Position numbers and translations under genes: made by a program | Virus record (IMG/VR): IMGVR_UViG_3300044845_000197 | Location: 1 to 20,564 of that record | Length of the DNA: 20,564 nt | Origin: a virus | Direction: 5' to 3' (one strand) | The notes under the pieces: generated by a model | Told to the model about the DNA's origin: nothing | What the model saw: only the letters and a program-made list of their open reading frames with translations | The model's database searches: none | Shown: positions 10,101-15,862 of the stretch, piece after piece | How positions within the stretch are numbered: the stretch's first letter is position 1 | How the letters are laid out: each line of letters opens with the position of its first letter

Positions 10101-10202
10101 CATGTTGACCTGTTCCGAGTGTTGCCCCAACGTGCGTGAGACATCGGGAAGCTGGCTGACACCAGCAACAACGCTGGGATACGCACCGTTGAGACGACTC
10201 AT
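7137..10202 (-). CDS. Tail tubular protein B with C-terminal LamG-like domain (T7 gp12-like fusion)
   Basis: This 1021-residue protein follows tail tube A directly. The N-terminal segment GAYPSVVAGVSQLPDVSR (residues 6-23) and the following NMVSDPVRGLSRRKGS are typical of T7 gp12, which forms the lower tail tube/nozzle to which fibres attach. T7 gp12 has 794 residues; here about 765 residues of gp12-like sequence are followed by seven prolines (767-773) and then about 245 extra residues. The extra part has the pattern of a concanavalin A-like/LamG-type jelly roll: VLALDFEG near 784, FTVQAWVF, DNKLTFVL, DQWVHVEFVK and a final WSGRLDDLRITKKAL near 990. Such modules usually bind glycans. DNA coding for the extra domain is AT-richer (38-48 percent G+C in four lines counted in 7261-7560). 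The ATG at 10202 follows CAGGAG four bases after the tube A stop. Host-surface binding by the added domain is inference. Confidence 0.92.
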   Translation of the reverse strand: MSRLNGAYPSVVAGVSQLPDVSRTLGQHSEQVNMVSDPVRGLSRRKGSIQLSAVESAGAPNASTSQDATITQTTSFQVNGAPFSVTMRTKARPPGSVLPDLTVVNDATGAQLLISRQTPDADLDLLLAGGVKAITPLGRFLVMSGNTLPVAFTTTENFLVEGNQQRHIVWVRGGAYSRTFQINLIRGNNKFSVSFTTPSASYPEALDTSDLLATDPDYLKKVNDRTNVYNSAATKWAGDALALSSPESVAARLAAELTNSGFLSAGATVSVVGSSVAITDPSIEDVEVDDGGDQSLMTAAGNTVKSVETLTSVHFPGKIVRVRAQDGADAVAFYMKAVAKDGSTGAYTEVSWEEAAGTTFQPTRGLCFGTVIGNTFHIGSSPAAIRALTGLSFPDYQPNRSGDATTNKPPEFLRDGRVDMLTVFQDRLMIGAKNAVNTSVVGDYLNFFRASVVTVSSADPVNFGIIGGEEDTLRKALKFDLNLILFGDAQQYSINGRRPFVPGQVNASVMSTIPSASAVQPVMGENYMLFTKANGISGSLHRFRPGEVDGSPVVEEVSDELDDYIKGAPVGLVVHDTPNFAFVRTTADHNTVYVYQFKDYLNGKTAHRSWHKWTFSPTLGVLYGLSTYNGYLRLVFRRNGHIIVDSIALDVEPDERPFLDSMVTNGVGVKPPVGDDSFQAAGRAFGYAGCRTNRVLGLGPNAGWYGVGFQSYFIPGVPFLLDRNGLPLVGGETTVQTLRVHTVDTGGLSYQLRAQGSTVGAGLRGAPPPPPPPGDPNWANVVLALDFEGPGFVDRSSSPRTIVVSGDAQISGTDPKFGAGCGLFGGSNDFLQVTDIGNFAAGDFTVQAWVFLNSAATGSRIIVDTRTSNTSSGFGLYVRSDNKLTFVLTTENVLSIQLALNTNPRTTFPRDQWVHVEFVKKFYPANTTTPKGLFTYDINLVWVFANGVELFADEGDEGPLSPLPLVFPVGSYNLNSTSLSIGARWGGGANFWSGRLDDLRITKKALHTSSFVPPTAALPNY

Positions 10203-10205
10203 GGA

Positions 10206-10793
10206 TCAGCTCCTGTAGCGAAGGTAAGGCCGGCTGCCGCGGACGTAGAGCAAGTTCTGGGCAAGCTCCGGCCGGTTCAGAATGTTGACGTTCGAGTTAC
10301 GGATGTGCTCAGCCATCAAGGCAGTAAGCGAGTCCAGGGTATCCTGCTCCTGCTCGGTCGGCGCGTTCCCCGAGATACGCGCAGAGAATGAGCGGACGGT
10401 GCGCTCCTCGATAGCATCCTGGGCCACCGGCGGCAGCCCCACGAATGGGATCTCCACCACGAAGGTCAGGAAGATTGGGTACGTCACGGGCTCATTGTCC
10501 TGGGTATACAAGATACCAGGAGACCGCAGTGTCACAGACGGGTGATCCGGTGCAGCCCTCAGGGAGAGCATGTTCTCAGGCAGTTGATCGTCCACCCGGT
10601 AGGTAGTCGCGTTAGGGGTGACTTCTTTGGTGAACGTATTGAACCACCAGCCACGAAGCTGCGCACGACGATTCATCTTGCTCAGGTAATCAAGCGCAAG
10701 CAGCGTCACACGGTTAGGGCGAGTCAGGTTAAGCAGGGGGGCCTGTCCCATGCTCGCCAAGCAGGAGTTGACTACATCGAGTTCGGTACGCAT
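10206..10793 (-). CDS. Tail tubular protein A, T7 gp11-like
   Basis: This 195-residue protein matches the size of T7 gp11 (196). The N-terminal pattern ELDVVNSCLASMGQAPL (4-20) and RGWWFNTFTKEV (47-58) are hallmarks of the family. Such proteins form a dodecameric ring that joins the portal to the tail nozzle (tail tube B). The gene lies between the capsid gene and tube B, as in T7. The ATG at 10793 is preceded by AAGGAG with eight bases of spacing, just downstream of the post-capsid terminator. It therefore relies on readthrough of that terminator or on a promoter not recognised here. The ending (RPYLRYRS) and the stop are four bases before tube B begins, so the two are probably translated together. 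Confidence 0.93.
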   Translation of the reverse strand: MRTELDVVNSCLASMGQAPLLNLTRPNRVTLLALDYLSKMNRRAQLRGWWFNTFTKEVTPNATTYRVDDQLPENMLSLRAAPDHPSVTLRSPGILYTQDNEPVTYPIFLTFVVEIPFVGLPPVAQDAIEERTVRSFSARISGNAPTEQEQDTLDSLTALMAEHIRNSNVNILNRPELAQNLLYVRGSRPYLRYRS

Positions 10794-10810
10794 GGGATAG
10801 GCTCCTTACG

Positions 10811-10849
10811 AAAAAAAGCCCTGCCCACCCAGGAGGGCAAGCAGGGCTT
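10811..10849 (-). terminator. Intrinsic terminator after the capsid gene
   Basis: On the minus strand, a perfect nine-base inverted repeat (AAGCCCTGC / GCAGGGCTT) encloses a 16-base loop that can pair further internally. It is followed at once by a run of T, seven in total counting the stem end. It begins 14 bases after the capsid stop codon. Position and form match the T7 late terminator, which also follows the capsid gene and limits transcription of downstream genes. Confidence 0.9.
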
Positions 10850-10862
10850 GGGCTGCGCCGGA

Positions 10863-11870
10863 TTACGGCGCGTAGATCGAACCGGCGAACTCCGCACGGC
10901 GGCCCGTGGCACCATAGGCCATGTGGGCATCGACGAAGTGCAGCTTCGTCACGTTGTCGTAGAAGATCTCCGAGGTCAGCGGGATGGTCTCACCGGCGAG
11001 CAAGGCACGCGGGCTGAACACCGAGGCAACAGCCTTGGTGAAGTCCCCGTTGTAAGCGTTGCCGTTACCGGCGTTGCTCAGGGGGTGGGCCGTGACGTTC
11101 TTGCCAGCCGGGTAGTTGTTGGACCGCACCGCCGGGATGCCGTAGGCCGCCAGGACCATGCCCTTGACCTTGTTGCCCTCAGAAGTGATGTACTCACCGC
11201 TGATGAGCTGCTCGGCCTGGAGCAGGGTGTAGAACTGGGCCGGCTTGAGGGCCAGGATACAGTCGTCGCCCTGGGGGTCCACGTCCTTGTCTTCCATCCG
11301 CACCAGAAGGCGCGCGATGGCGGCATAGAGGCGCGCCGGGTCCAGAGCGTCACCAGCCGCGGCCAGGGTCTCCAGGTTGCCGCCAAAGTGGCCCGCAGGC
11401 TTGGCACCAGGGGCGCCCTGGTCGAAGGTGCTCTCCGTGCGCAGCGAGGTACGGATGGCCTGAATGAACATGGCCTCGTCCCACAGCTTGCCCAGAATCT
11501 TGCCGTGCTCCGATGCAACCTCGCGGCGCTTGTCGAAGTTCGTCTGGAAGACTTCCAGGACCGGGAAGGTTGCCCGCGCCAACACTACGGTATCGACGGT
11601 GAGCGTGTTCTTGGCGAAGTCGTTGCGGGTCGAATCGACCGTGGCACCGTTCGGCTGCAGGACCTGGATGGTCGATTCACCAACGGCGTCGTCACGAATC
11701 GTGGCGGTGCCCTTGACGGGGCGGACATTCACCCAGCCCTTGAGTGCGGACTTGCGGGCGAGGGTACCCTCGACCATGCCCGTGAACTCTTCGATGACGA
11801 GGGCGAGTTCACTGCCCGTGCTGTTCTGTTGGTTCGGTCGAGTGACCAGGAAGGTATCGTCCAACGGCAT
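10863..11870 (-). CDS. Major capsid protein, T7 gp10-like (HK97 fold)
   Basis: This 335-residue protein lies directly after the scaffold gene and before tail tube A, and its length is that of T7-type capsid proteins (gp10A has 345). The N-terminal section (TRPNQQNSTGSELALVIEEF, 10-29), followed by a segment of about ten residues rich in Lys/Gly/Val (LKGWVNVRPVKG), resembles the N-arm and E-loop of this family. Further on, QFYTLLQAEQLISGEY (near 217-232) is the family's conserved core helix segment, and the protein ends in a glycine/alanine-rich strand region. It assembles into the icosahedral head around the scaffold. The ATG at 11870 has AAGGAG six bases upstream. It has its own promoter-like element and 5' stem-loop upstream and a terminator downstream, so it is probably the most highly expressed gene here. 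No slippery sequence for a gp10B-type frameshift product is evident. Confidence 0.95.
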   Translation of the reverse strand: MPLDDTFLVTRPNQQNSTGSELALVIEEFTGMVEGTLARKSALKGWVNVRPVKGTATIRDDAVGESTIQVLQPNGATVDSTRNDFAKNTLTVDTVVLARATFPVLEVFQTNFDKRREVASEHGKILGKLWDEAMFIQAIRTSLRTESTFDQGAPGAKPAGHFGGNLETLAAAGDALDPARLYAAIARLLVRMEDKDVDPQGDDCILALKPAQFYTLLQAEQLISGEYITSEGNKVKGMVLAAYGIPAVRSNNYPAGKNVTAHPLSNAGNGNAYNGDFTKAVASVFSPRALLAGETIPLTSEIFYDNVTKLHFVDAHMAYGATGRRAEFAGSIYAP

Positions 11871-11893
11871 TGCGTTTCTCCTTGATGGGTTGC

Positions 11894-11922
11894 ATAGTAG
11901 ACGGCGCGAATGCCGCTACTAT
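11894..11922 (-). promoter_or_regulatory. 5' leader stem-loop of the capsid mRNA
   Basis: The inverted repeat ATAGTAG-A-CGGC / GCCG-CTACTAT encloses a six-base loop (GCGAAT on the plus strand). If transcription starts at the G of the CTATAG core (11919), the RNA would begin directly with an eight-pair stem containing one bulged U. T7 gene 10 mRNA likewise starts with a 5' stem-loop that stabilises it. The stem ends well before the AAGGAG of the capsid gene, leaving that site free. Confidence 0.6.
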
Positions 11923-11931
11923 AGGTACCGG
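11915..11931 (-). promoter_or_regulatory. Promoter-like element, copy C (upstream of capsid gene)
   Basis: CCGGTACCTATAGTAGC on the minus strand matches 15 of 17 bases of the two identical elements at 15796-15812 and 15845-15861. It lies in the 62-base gap between scaffold and capsid genes, where T7-like phages carry a strong late promoter. The core CTATAG is that of T7-class promoters, with predicted initiation at 11919. Proposed direction is towards the capsid gene. Confidence 0.6.
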
Positions 11932-11932
11932 G

Positions 11933-12664
11933 TCAGCCGCGCCAGAGGCTGCGACGGGCTCGGAGTTCCTTGTACTCTGGTCGGTCGAAGGCTGCACGGT
12001 CCCCGTGCTCCCTCACCAGCTTGCCCAGCTCACGGCTGAAGTCCTGCGGGCTGAGGGCACCCCCGGTGGGGCCGCCTGCGCGAGCCGCATCCTTCTTCAG
12101 GGCCGAGCCTGCCCGAGGCGACGCGCCCGAGGCTGCCAGCTTGGCCTGCTGGATGAAGCGGGCCGCGATGCGAGCGGCTACAGGGTTGCCACCATTGAGC
12201 AGCCCACTGAGCACTTCCCTCTCGCTTTCGTCGGCATTGGTACCAACCCAGGCGCGGGCTTCGTCCCATGCGGACTCGTTCTCGAACACGGCCAGGATGG
12301 CTGTCTTGGCTGCCGTCTTGGCGGCGGCTGCCTGCTGCTCAGTGGCAGCGCGGGCATCCTTCAGCAGGGTGACGTAGGGCTCGGAACCCTCCACACCCTT
12401 CTCTGCCAGGACGGCCTCAAGGAGAGCGAAGTCCCCGGTGTCCATGGCGTGCTTCACTGCCGGGCTCGTGCGCTGAATGCCCGCAGCCTTAAGCCAACCG
12501 AAAGCTACGTCCTGTCGGGCATCACCCGTGGGCGTATCAGGTTCCGCAGCAGGCGCCGGAAGCGAGAGTTCGACCTTGGGCTCAGCCGGCGTACCCTGCT
12601 GGGTATTGACCTGCTGCTGGCCCTCTTGGTTTGCCTGCTCACCTTGCGTGTTCTCAGTCGTCAT
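11933..12664 (-). CDS. Capsid scaffolding/assembly protein, T7 gp9-like
   Basis: This 243-residue protein sits between portal and capsid, the fixed place of the T7-type scaffold gene (gp9, 307 residues). The N-terminal 45 residues are Gln/Thr/Pro/Glu-rich and acidic, as in other scaffolds. The middle is Ala-rich and helical (about 100-190). The C-terminus is basic (EYKELRARRSLWRG), fitting the known mode in which a positively charged scaffold tail binds the inner capsid surface. The ATG at 12664 overlaps the portal stop as ATGA, so the two are translationally coupled. Sequence similarity to gp9 is weak by eye; the call depends on position, composition and length. Confidence 0.87.
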   Translation of the reverse strand: MTTENTQGEQANQEGQQQVNTQQGTPAEPKVELSLPAPAAEPDTPTGDARQDVAFGWLKAAGIQRTSPAVKHAMDTGDFALLEAVLAEKGVEGSEPYVTLLKDARAATEQQAAAAKTAAKTAILAVFENESAWDEARAWVGTNADESEREVLSGLLNGGNPVAARIAARFIQQAKLAASGASPRAGSALKKDAARAGGPTGGALSPQDFSRELGKLVREHGDRAAFDRPEYKELRARRSLWRG

Positions 12665-14181
12665 TGCGGTTGGGTTCCTTGTTGCGCTGCAGCCTCACCG
12701 GCTGCGGTTGCTGTGGCCTGTGCCACCTCTTGGGCTTGTCGCTGGCGACGGGCTTCCATCACCGCGGCTGCTTTCTTGACGTACTTCTGGGCCTTGACTC
12801 CCTCGCCGTTGCCGATGTCGGTGAAGATGGCGTCCAGTTCCAGCCACTCCAGGACCTCAGGTGGCATCGCTGCTACCTTGACGATCTTGTCCAGGAAACG
12901 CCCGAGTGCTTCCACCTCCCCGTTCCGGGAGAGTGCGTCCAGGCCAGTAACGACGGAAGGCGTAACCTCGCGCTCGTTGACTACAACCTTGACCAGCTTC
13001 AGGAGCCATAGGCCCATCGGGAACTGGAGATCCACGGCCAGTCGGCTATACGCCCCACCCAGGCCGGACTCTTGCTCGGCTGCGAGTAGCCGGATCTCCT
13101 CTGCGGTAACGCGCTCAGCGTCCCGGGTAACTGCGCTGCCAAGCAGGAAGGTACGCCCCAGACGGTTGATGTAACCGAGGGAGATCTTCTCCTGCACGCC
13201 GATGGCCGAGGCCACCTCCGCGGCAGCCTGCAGCAGGACGACATCCCCCTCTAGGCCGGGGATAGCCGCGCCGTTTACGGAGGCACTGAAGTCCTCTGGC
13301 CGGGTAGAGCCCCCGGGGTTGACCAGCCAGCGATACTCAGAAGCCAGCAGTGCGGCCTCGATCATCGCGCGGCTCAGGGTACTCAGTGCCTCCAGGTCCC
13401 CTTCGACTTCCCCAGCAAGGCCGATACCGTAGTCTGCCTCATCAGGTAGACTCCAGGACAGGATGCGATAGGGGCAGTCCTGTTCATCGTAGGTCTTGTC
13501 CATATCGAGCTGGACATCCTCAACCCACTGACTGACCGTGAACTTGTTGCCAGAGCGAACGATGTCGATGAAGAACTTTACCTTGTCTCCATCCTTACGC
13601 TGCAGGGACGAGATCGCCGGCAAGTCCCTGATGTCTTCCTCAAGCTCCTCGTACAGTACCTCTTCGCAGAGGGTAGCGCGGATGACCTTGCCAGAGATTG
13701 CGCGCTGGACAACATAGTGCTTGACTGAGATCGCACGCAAGTCCTCATCCTCTTCGTCCATCACCATCAGCACGTTACCGAGGACAATGAGGTGCTTGAG
13801 AATCTCGAACAGCTTGGGCCGCAGGGCCTTCTGGTCCATGCGCTTGACAGCGGCCATTTCACCCTCTACCAGGGCGGCGCGCAAGTCCTCCTCAGGTACG
13901 CCTGACTCTGCCGCCATCAGCAGCATTTCGGGGGTAGGGTCCAGCCGCATGAAGGGCTTGGCCGGATTGAACAGCGTCAGCATCAGTCGGGTGCTGAGGT
14001 GATTAACGCTCGTGGCGCCTAGGGATTGGAAGTCCCTGGCAGCGCCGTCACGGTCGGGGTCCGTGCCTGTCGGGGTGTACAGGTAGGGCAGTGTCAGTTG
14101 GGCCAGCCGCTCCCAGCGCCGCTCCAGGTCTGCCCTTAGACTCTTGCGGGTAGACCAAAACTCTGATGGTCGTTGCTTCAC
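12661..14181 (-). CDS. Portal (head-tail connector) protein, T7 gp8-like
   Basis: This 506-residue protein is close to T7 gp8 (536). The N-terminal region WERLAQLTLPYLYTP (24-38), then DFQSLGATSVNHLSTRLMLTLFNP (50-73, tryptic-like segments seen here as two blocks), is the conserved start of T7-type connectors, and KHLIVLGNVLMVMDE (about 128-142) is another conserved block. The C-terminal 40 residues are Ala/Gln-rich. Twelve copies form the DNA-packaging vertex. The start is a GTG at 14181 that overlaps the stop of the preceding gene as GTGA; the first ATG in this frame lies beyond the conserved region, so GTG is preferred. It is directly followed by the scaffold gene. Confidence 0.94.
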   Translation of the reverse strand: MKQRPSEFWSTRKSLRADLERRWERLAQLTLPYLYTPTGTDPDRDGAARDFQSLGATSVNHLSTRLMLTLFNPAKPFMRLDPTPEMLLMAAESGVPEEDLRAALVEGEMAAVKRMDQKALRPKLFEILKHLIVLGNVLMVMDEEDEDLRAISVKHYVVQRAISGKVIRATLCEEVLYEELEEDIRDLPAISSLQRKDGDKVKFFIDIVRSGNKFTVSQWVEDVQLDMDKTYDEQDCPYRILSWSLPDEADYGIGLAGEVEGDLEALSTLSRAMIEAALLASEYRWLVNPGGSTRPEDFSASVNGAAIPGLEGDVVLLQAAAEVASAIGVQEKISLGYINRLGRTFLLGSAVTRDAERVTAEEIRLLAAEQESGLGGAYSRLAVDLQFPMGLWLLKLVKVVVNEREVTPSVVTGLDALSRNGEVEALGRFLDKIVKVAAMPPEVLEWLELDAIFTDIGNGEGVKAQKYVKKAAAVMEARRQRQAQEVAQATATAAGEAAAQQGTQPQ

Positions 14182-14528
14182 AGTGCGGAGCCTCCAGACG
14201 AGAAGAAGGATTGTCGGCGGCGCTCACGGGAAGCCCTGGTGAATGCTTCATCACGGCTCAGCGAAAGCTCGGGACCCTCCGCGGCCAGGGCCTGCTTACG
14301 GGCCTGCTTCTCGGAAGCCTGAGCCAGAGCATCCCGCTCGAATGCCAACAGGCGGGCATTGTTCGCGGCCTCGCTCTCAGCGAGCAGGGCCTGGGACTGC
14401 CGATCAGCATCTGCCGCCAGCCTGCGGGCCTCTGCGTCAGCTGCCTTACGGGCAGCCTTCTTGGCGCTTCGGCCCTGGAATGCCTGGAGTCCGAGGCTGG
14501 CAGCACCCAGGAGTAGCAGTGGGAACAT
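14178..14528 (-). CDS. Small putative structural protein with hydrophobic N-terminus and coiled coil
   Basis: The protein has 116 residues. Residues 1-16 (MFPLLLLGAASLGLQA) are hydrophobic and could be a membrane anchor. Residues 18-85 are an almost unbroken Ala/Lys/Glu/Arg-rich stretch expected to form a coiled coil, and the end RRRQSFFSSGGSAL is basic and glycine/serine-rich. T7-like phages carry a small virion gene (T7 gp7.3 type, phiKMV gp29 position) directly upstream of the portal gene, and this one holds that place. I infer a virion or assembly role from position and from the C-terminal SSGG ending; no firm homology is visible. The ATG at 14528 follows GAGGAGG with four bases of spacing, and its stop overlaps the GTG start of the portal gene. 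Confidence 0.75.
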   Translation of the reverse strand: MFPLLLLGAASLGLQAFQGRSAKKAARKAADAEARRLAADADRQSQALLAESEAANNARLLAFERDALAQASEKQARKQALAAEGPELSLSRDEAFTRASRERRRQSFFSSGGSAL

Positions 14529-14537
14529 TAGTCCTCC

Positions 14538-15461
14538 TCAGTAGCGGTTGATGGCTTTGGCCGAGTGTCGGGTATCGACCGTAATGACCTTGGTAGGTGC
14601 AGCCGGGAGTGAGGCGTACATGGCACTACCCGGAACGACTGCCAAGGGGCCGGGGCTACCGTCAGGCTGTTGCTGGCGCCACTGGAATGACATCGCGTAC
14701 CCAGGAGGCGCGCTGTTGACGTATTCGAGCCAGACACTGTAGTTCACACCGGCCTGCATGTCGAGCCACCCGGTACCACGTATACCGGCAGGTGCTCCAT
14801 ATGCACTAATGGCAAGTTGGCCTTGGAACCACAGGTTGCTTCCATCGTCGGACTCAACCACGAGCTGCCACTTACCGGAGGTAGGTACCCGGATGAAGCC
14901 TGTCCACCGGGCAGAGAAGAACCCGCTCGAACTATCGACTGCGGGCCGAACCGCGGGATCTCCCCACTTGCCAAAGAATGCGGGGACTTCCTTGACTGCC
15001 AACACCGGCAGGCCCACACAGTCCAGGTTGTTGTAGTACCGGGCGTACAGTCCCCCAACGTCCGGAACTGCCGGAGCCCCTGGGGCGGAGTCCGCAACAA
15101 CGCTGGCCCCTACCACAGCAAAGGTAGTGCATAGCGCAGTACCACTGTAGAACGAGCCGCCCTGAGACAAAGACACAAGCCTGCCTATGTTGGGGTATGC
15201 CCGCTGTAGGCTATGGAACTTGACACTGGTACTGACCAGGGAGCCAGTCCCTAACACTGCCCCAGTGGTTGCCGAGCGGTATTGCACCAGTGTAGGGGTT
15301 ATGCTAGTCGTGTAATCCCCACCCTGCTGTGCGTCGATCAAAGCAATGGTCGGATCAGAGACGGTTAGGTTCACCTCAACAATAACCCTCATACCTTGGA
15401 AGTACCCAGGTGTTGTCGTATTGGCGAACGCAATACCATTCAATGTCAAGTTAACAGGCAT
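14538..15461 (-). CDS. PA14-domain protein, putative virion or adhesion component
   Basis: This is a 307-residue protein in two parts. Residues 1-125 form a beta-rich region of unknown family. A short Ala/Pro linker (APGAPAVPD, about 126-134) leads to a PA14-like domain (about 136-280) with the typical pattern GLYARYYNN, SARWTGFIRVPTSGKW (about 188-203), VESDDGSNLWFQGQ (about 207-220), AGVNYSVWLEYVN (about 239-251) and MSFQWRQ. PA14 modules form a beta-barrel and commonly bind glycans. There is no signal peptide. The gene lies between the polymerase and the portal, where phiKMV-type phages encode minor virion proteins, so a surface-exposed particle protein is the best guess. The ATG at 15461 follows GGGG and lies three bases after the stop of the 59-residue gene upstream. 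Confidence 0.85.
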   Translation of the reverse strand: MPVNLTLNGIAFANTTTPGYFQGMRVIVEVNLTVSDPTIALIDAQQGGDYTTSITPTLVQYRSATTGAVLGTGSLVSTSVKFHSLQRAYPNIGRLVSLSQGGSFYSGTALCTTFAVVGASVVADSAPGAPAVPDVGGLYARYYNNLDCVGLPVLAVKEVPAFFGKWGDPAVRPAVDSSSGFFSARWTGFIRVPTSGKWQLVVESDDGSNLWFQGQLAISAYGAPAGIRGTGWLDMQAGVNYSVWLEYVNSAPPGYAMSFQWRQQQPDGSPGPLAVVPGSAMYASLPAAPTKVITVDTRHSAKAINRY

Positions 15462-15464
15462 AGA

Positions 15465-15644
15465 TTACCCCACAGTAAAGCCCTGCCTGAGTTTCAGTAA
15501 CACATATTGGATACCCAATAGGTATCCTACATGGTGCTCTGATGCAGTAGGTTGTGCTACAGGCCCTGGTAGTTGTCTCTCGAGGGCGGCATACTGGTCA
15601 TGAGATAGTCTCATAACCTCTTTGATATTCGTAGGTGTACTCAT
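15465..15644 (-). CDS. Small hypothetical protein (59 residues)
   Basis: This short frame begins MSTPTNIKEVMRLSHDQYAA and ends LKLRQGFTVG. The ATG at 15644 is preceded by AAGGAG with six bases of spacing (CTAAGGAGACTCCAATG on the minus strand), and the stop is three bases before the PA14 gene. The protein is soluble and probably helical: an N-terminal amphipathic helix, a Pro/Ala-rich middle and a C-terminal helix (HVGYLLGIQYVLLKLRQG, 38-55). I do not recognise the family. It is the first gene after the repeat-rich, promoter-bearing region, so it would be the first product of transcripts starting there. The strong ribosome binding site and tight spacing to the next gene support it as a real gene. 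Confidence 0.72.
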   Translation of the reverse strand: MSTPTNIKEVMRLSHDQYAALERQLPGPVAQPTASEHHVGYLLGIQYVLLKLRQGFTVG

Positions 15645-15678
15645 TGGAGTCTCCTTAGTTATCTCTCTTAGGATATAT

Positions 15679-15695
15679 CTAGGATATCTCCTTAG
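15679..15695. repeat. 17-base direct repeat, copy 1
   Basis: CTAGGATATCTCCTTAG on the plus strand, identical to 15829-15845. Each copy is an imperfect inverted repeat: on the minus strand CTA-A-GGA and TCC-TAG pair around GATA with one bulged A. Confidence 0.9.
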
Positions 15696-15716
15696 GTATA
15701 TATCCCGAGATATCTA

Positions 15717-15738
15717 CCATAGGGTATATCTCCTATGG
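15717..15738. repeat. Inverted repeat (possible hairpin)
   Basis: CCATAGG and CCTATGG are perfect seven-base arms around an eight-base AT-rich spacer. There is no T-run on either side, so it is not a standard intrinsic terminator. Confidence 0.7.
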
Positions 15739-15748
15739 TATATCCTAT

Positions 15749-15764
15749 GGGCTCCCCTGGGGCT
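15749..15764. repeat. 16-base GC-rich direct repeat, copy 1
   Basis: GGGCTCCCCTGGGGCT, identical to 15783-15798. A third partial unit, GGGCTCCC, lies at 15772-15779. Confidence 0.9.
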
Positions 15765-15782
15765 CTCCTATGGGCTCCCTGG

Positions 15783-15798
15783 GGGCTCCCCTGGGGCT
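15783..15798. repeat. 16-base GC-rich direct repeat, copy 2
   Basis: Identical to 15749-15764. It overlaps the first bases of promoter-like element B by three bases. Confidence 0.9.
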
Positions 15799-15812
15799 AC
15801 TATAGGGACCAG
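15796..15812 (-). promoter_or_regulatory. Promoter-like element, copy B
   Basis: CTGGTCCCTATAGTAGC on the minus strand, identical over 17 bases to copy A, 49 bases away. The upstream flank TATATATT is AT-rich. The palindromic core CTATAG is that of T7-class promoters. Eight conserved bases lie upstream of the core in the late-gene direction and only four on the other side, which fits a promoter firing towards the late genes, with initiation near 15800. Confidence 0.6.
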
Positions 15813-15828
15813 AATATATAAGTTATTC

Positions 15829-15845
15829 CTAGGATATCTCCTTAG
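15829..15845. repeat. 17-base direct repeat, copy 2
   Basis: Identical to 15679-15695 and 150 bases from it. It lies directly downstream, in the late-gene direction, of promoter-like element A, so a transcript from there would carry it as a 5' hairpin. Confidence 0.9.
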
Positions 15846-15861
15846 CTACTATAGGGACCAG
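15845..15861 (-). promoter_or_regulatory. Promoter-like element, copy A (directly after the RNA polymerase stop)
   Basis: CTGGTCCCTATAGTAGC on the minus strand, identical to copy B. It begins two bases after the polymerase stop codon. Predicted initiation is at 15849 if the T7-class CTATAG core works in the late-gene direction. Confidence 0.6.
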
Positions 15862-15862
15862 A

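Larger units (their letters stand above)
15645..15862. repeat. Repeat-rich intergenic region between RNA polymerase and late genes
   Basis: This 218-base gap is the longest non-coding stretch in the window. It is a mosaic of short direct and inverted repeats. There are AT-rich GGATATCT-type elements at 15661-15745 (35 percent G+C in the line starting 15661) and GC-rich GGGCTCCC-type elements at 15749-15798. Two copies of a 17-base promoter-like element lie near the polymerase end. A seven-base inverted repeat (CCATAGG / CCTATGG) at 15717-15738 can form a hairpin. On the minus strand several AAGGAGATAT segments look like ribosome binding sites, but only the last, at 15644, is followed by a start codon. 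Confidence 0.85.

Noticed and set aside
10542-13174. Very long open plus-strand frames opposite the capsid, scaffold and portal genes (10542-11885 and 11870-13174)
   Set aside because: They lie antisense to clearly assigned structural genes, have low-complexity Arg/Gly/Val-rich translations with no recognisable domain, and result from GC-rich codon bias. One even runs across the terminator.
15796-15861. Reading the CTATAG elements as T7 promoters firing on the plus strand
   Set aside because: Not excluded, but only four bases upstream of the core are shared and they would transcribe antisense to the polymerase and portal genes. The late-gene direction fits better.
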